Assembly (NCBI RefSeq): GCF_023715655.1
Contig: NZ_JAMBON010000038.1
Location: forward strand, 1-33,436
DNA from: Oceanobacillus luteolus
GTDB taxonomy: Bacteria > Bacillota > Bacilli > Bacillales > Amphibacillaceae
Reading direction: 5' to 3'
DNA length: 33,436 nt
In this document: positions 33,312 through 33,436 of the stretch, one piece after another
Numbering within the stretch: the stretch's first letter is position 1
How the letters are laid out: each line of letters starts with the position of its first letter
Made by a program: the position numbers and the translations under genes
Notes under the pieces: model-generated
What the model saw: the letters and a program-made list of their open reading frames with translations, nothing else
Told to the model about the DNA's origin: nothing
The model's database searches: none

Positions 33312-33381
33312 GAGGCTGGGACAAAACCCCAGTAAATAGAAAATAGCTTCGCGCTTTTTGCGCGAAGCTATTTTCTATTTA
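33312..33381. repeat. Intergenic repeat with a 22-bp perfect hairpin, acts as terminator
   Basis: A short block GAGGCTGGGACAAAACC with CTGGG/CCCAG arms (33316-33332) leads straight into a perfect 22-bp stem (33333-33354 and 33360-33381) with a TTTTT loop. ATCATAATTTT follows. It follows rnhA and can stop its transcript. GAGGCTGGGAC-type blocks are familiar from dispersed intergenic elements in Gram-positive genomes (recollection, not searched here). Confidence 0.65.
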
Positions 33382-33436
33382 TCATAATTTTAGTAAACAA
33401 AAAGGACACCTTTTGATAAAATTAAAGTTACCAGAC

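Noticed and set aside
1..33436. tRNA, rRNA, CRISPR, insertion sequence or prophage
   Set aside because: No cloverleaf-like, rRNA-like, spaced-repeat, transposase or phage structural sequence was recognized by eye; a covariance-model scan was not possible.

Overview
The window looks like chromosomal DNA of a low-GC, spore-forming member of the Bacillaceae, probably an Oceanobacillus/Virgibacillus-like bacterium. Reasons: Bacillus-type Shine-Dalgarno sites, GTG/TTG starts, a sinI-sinR pair, a spore photoproduct lyase operon (splAB), a LutABC lactate system, a B. halodurans-type RNase H1 and a BCCT osmolyte carrier. The genus is inference. I saw no tRNA, rRNA, insertion sequence, prophage or CRISPR array.

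The first half (about 1.08-16.5 kb) is a metabolic island for two- and three-carbon hydroxy-acids. On the minus strand, lrgA-lrgB-lutA-lutB-lutC look like one operon: a LrgAB membrane pair leading the L-lactate oxidation complex, which forms pyruvate. Divergent from it is an alanine/serine-glyoxylate aminotransferase. A LysR regulator then sits divergent to malate synthase G, with a palindromic operator between them. The three glycolate oxidase subunits follow in the order glcE-glcF-glcD, then a LctP/GlcA-family lactate/glycolate permease whose promoter carries a perfect cre (CcpA) site. Read together: the permease, and possibly LrgAB, move lactate, glycolate or related acids; GlcDEF makes glyoxylate; malate synthase G condenses it with acetyl-CoA to malate; the aminotransferase diverts it to glycine; LutABC turns lactate into pyruvate. 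A HAD phosphatase (YutF-like) lies outside the island at the left end.

The middle (16.7-24 kb) is accessory: a secreted GH3 glycosidase, a YjbQ-family gene broken by one in-frame TGA, a BCCT betaine-type transporter, a DMT exporter, a two-LysM protein and a BASS-family transporter. It is followed by sinI (only 42 codons) and sinR, the biofilm/motility switch.

The right part (24.5-33.4 kb) holds a VOC protein, an SRPBCC protein, a phnD-phnC-phnE-phnE phosphonate/phosphate-ester ABC operon behind PhoP-box-like 11-bp-spaced repeats, maf, splA-splB with a SigG-like promoter, an MFS exporter and rnhA. A long perfect hairpin lies near each end of the window.

The most interesting proposal is that the LrgAB pair here is a carboxylate carrier of the lactate/glycolate island and not a holin-like autolysis regulator. 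Several unreported-looking control sites are also listed: the LysR operator, cre sites, a Fur-like box, a PhoP box, and paired Spo0A-box-like sites with tandem repeats before sinI.
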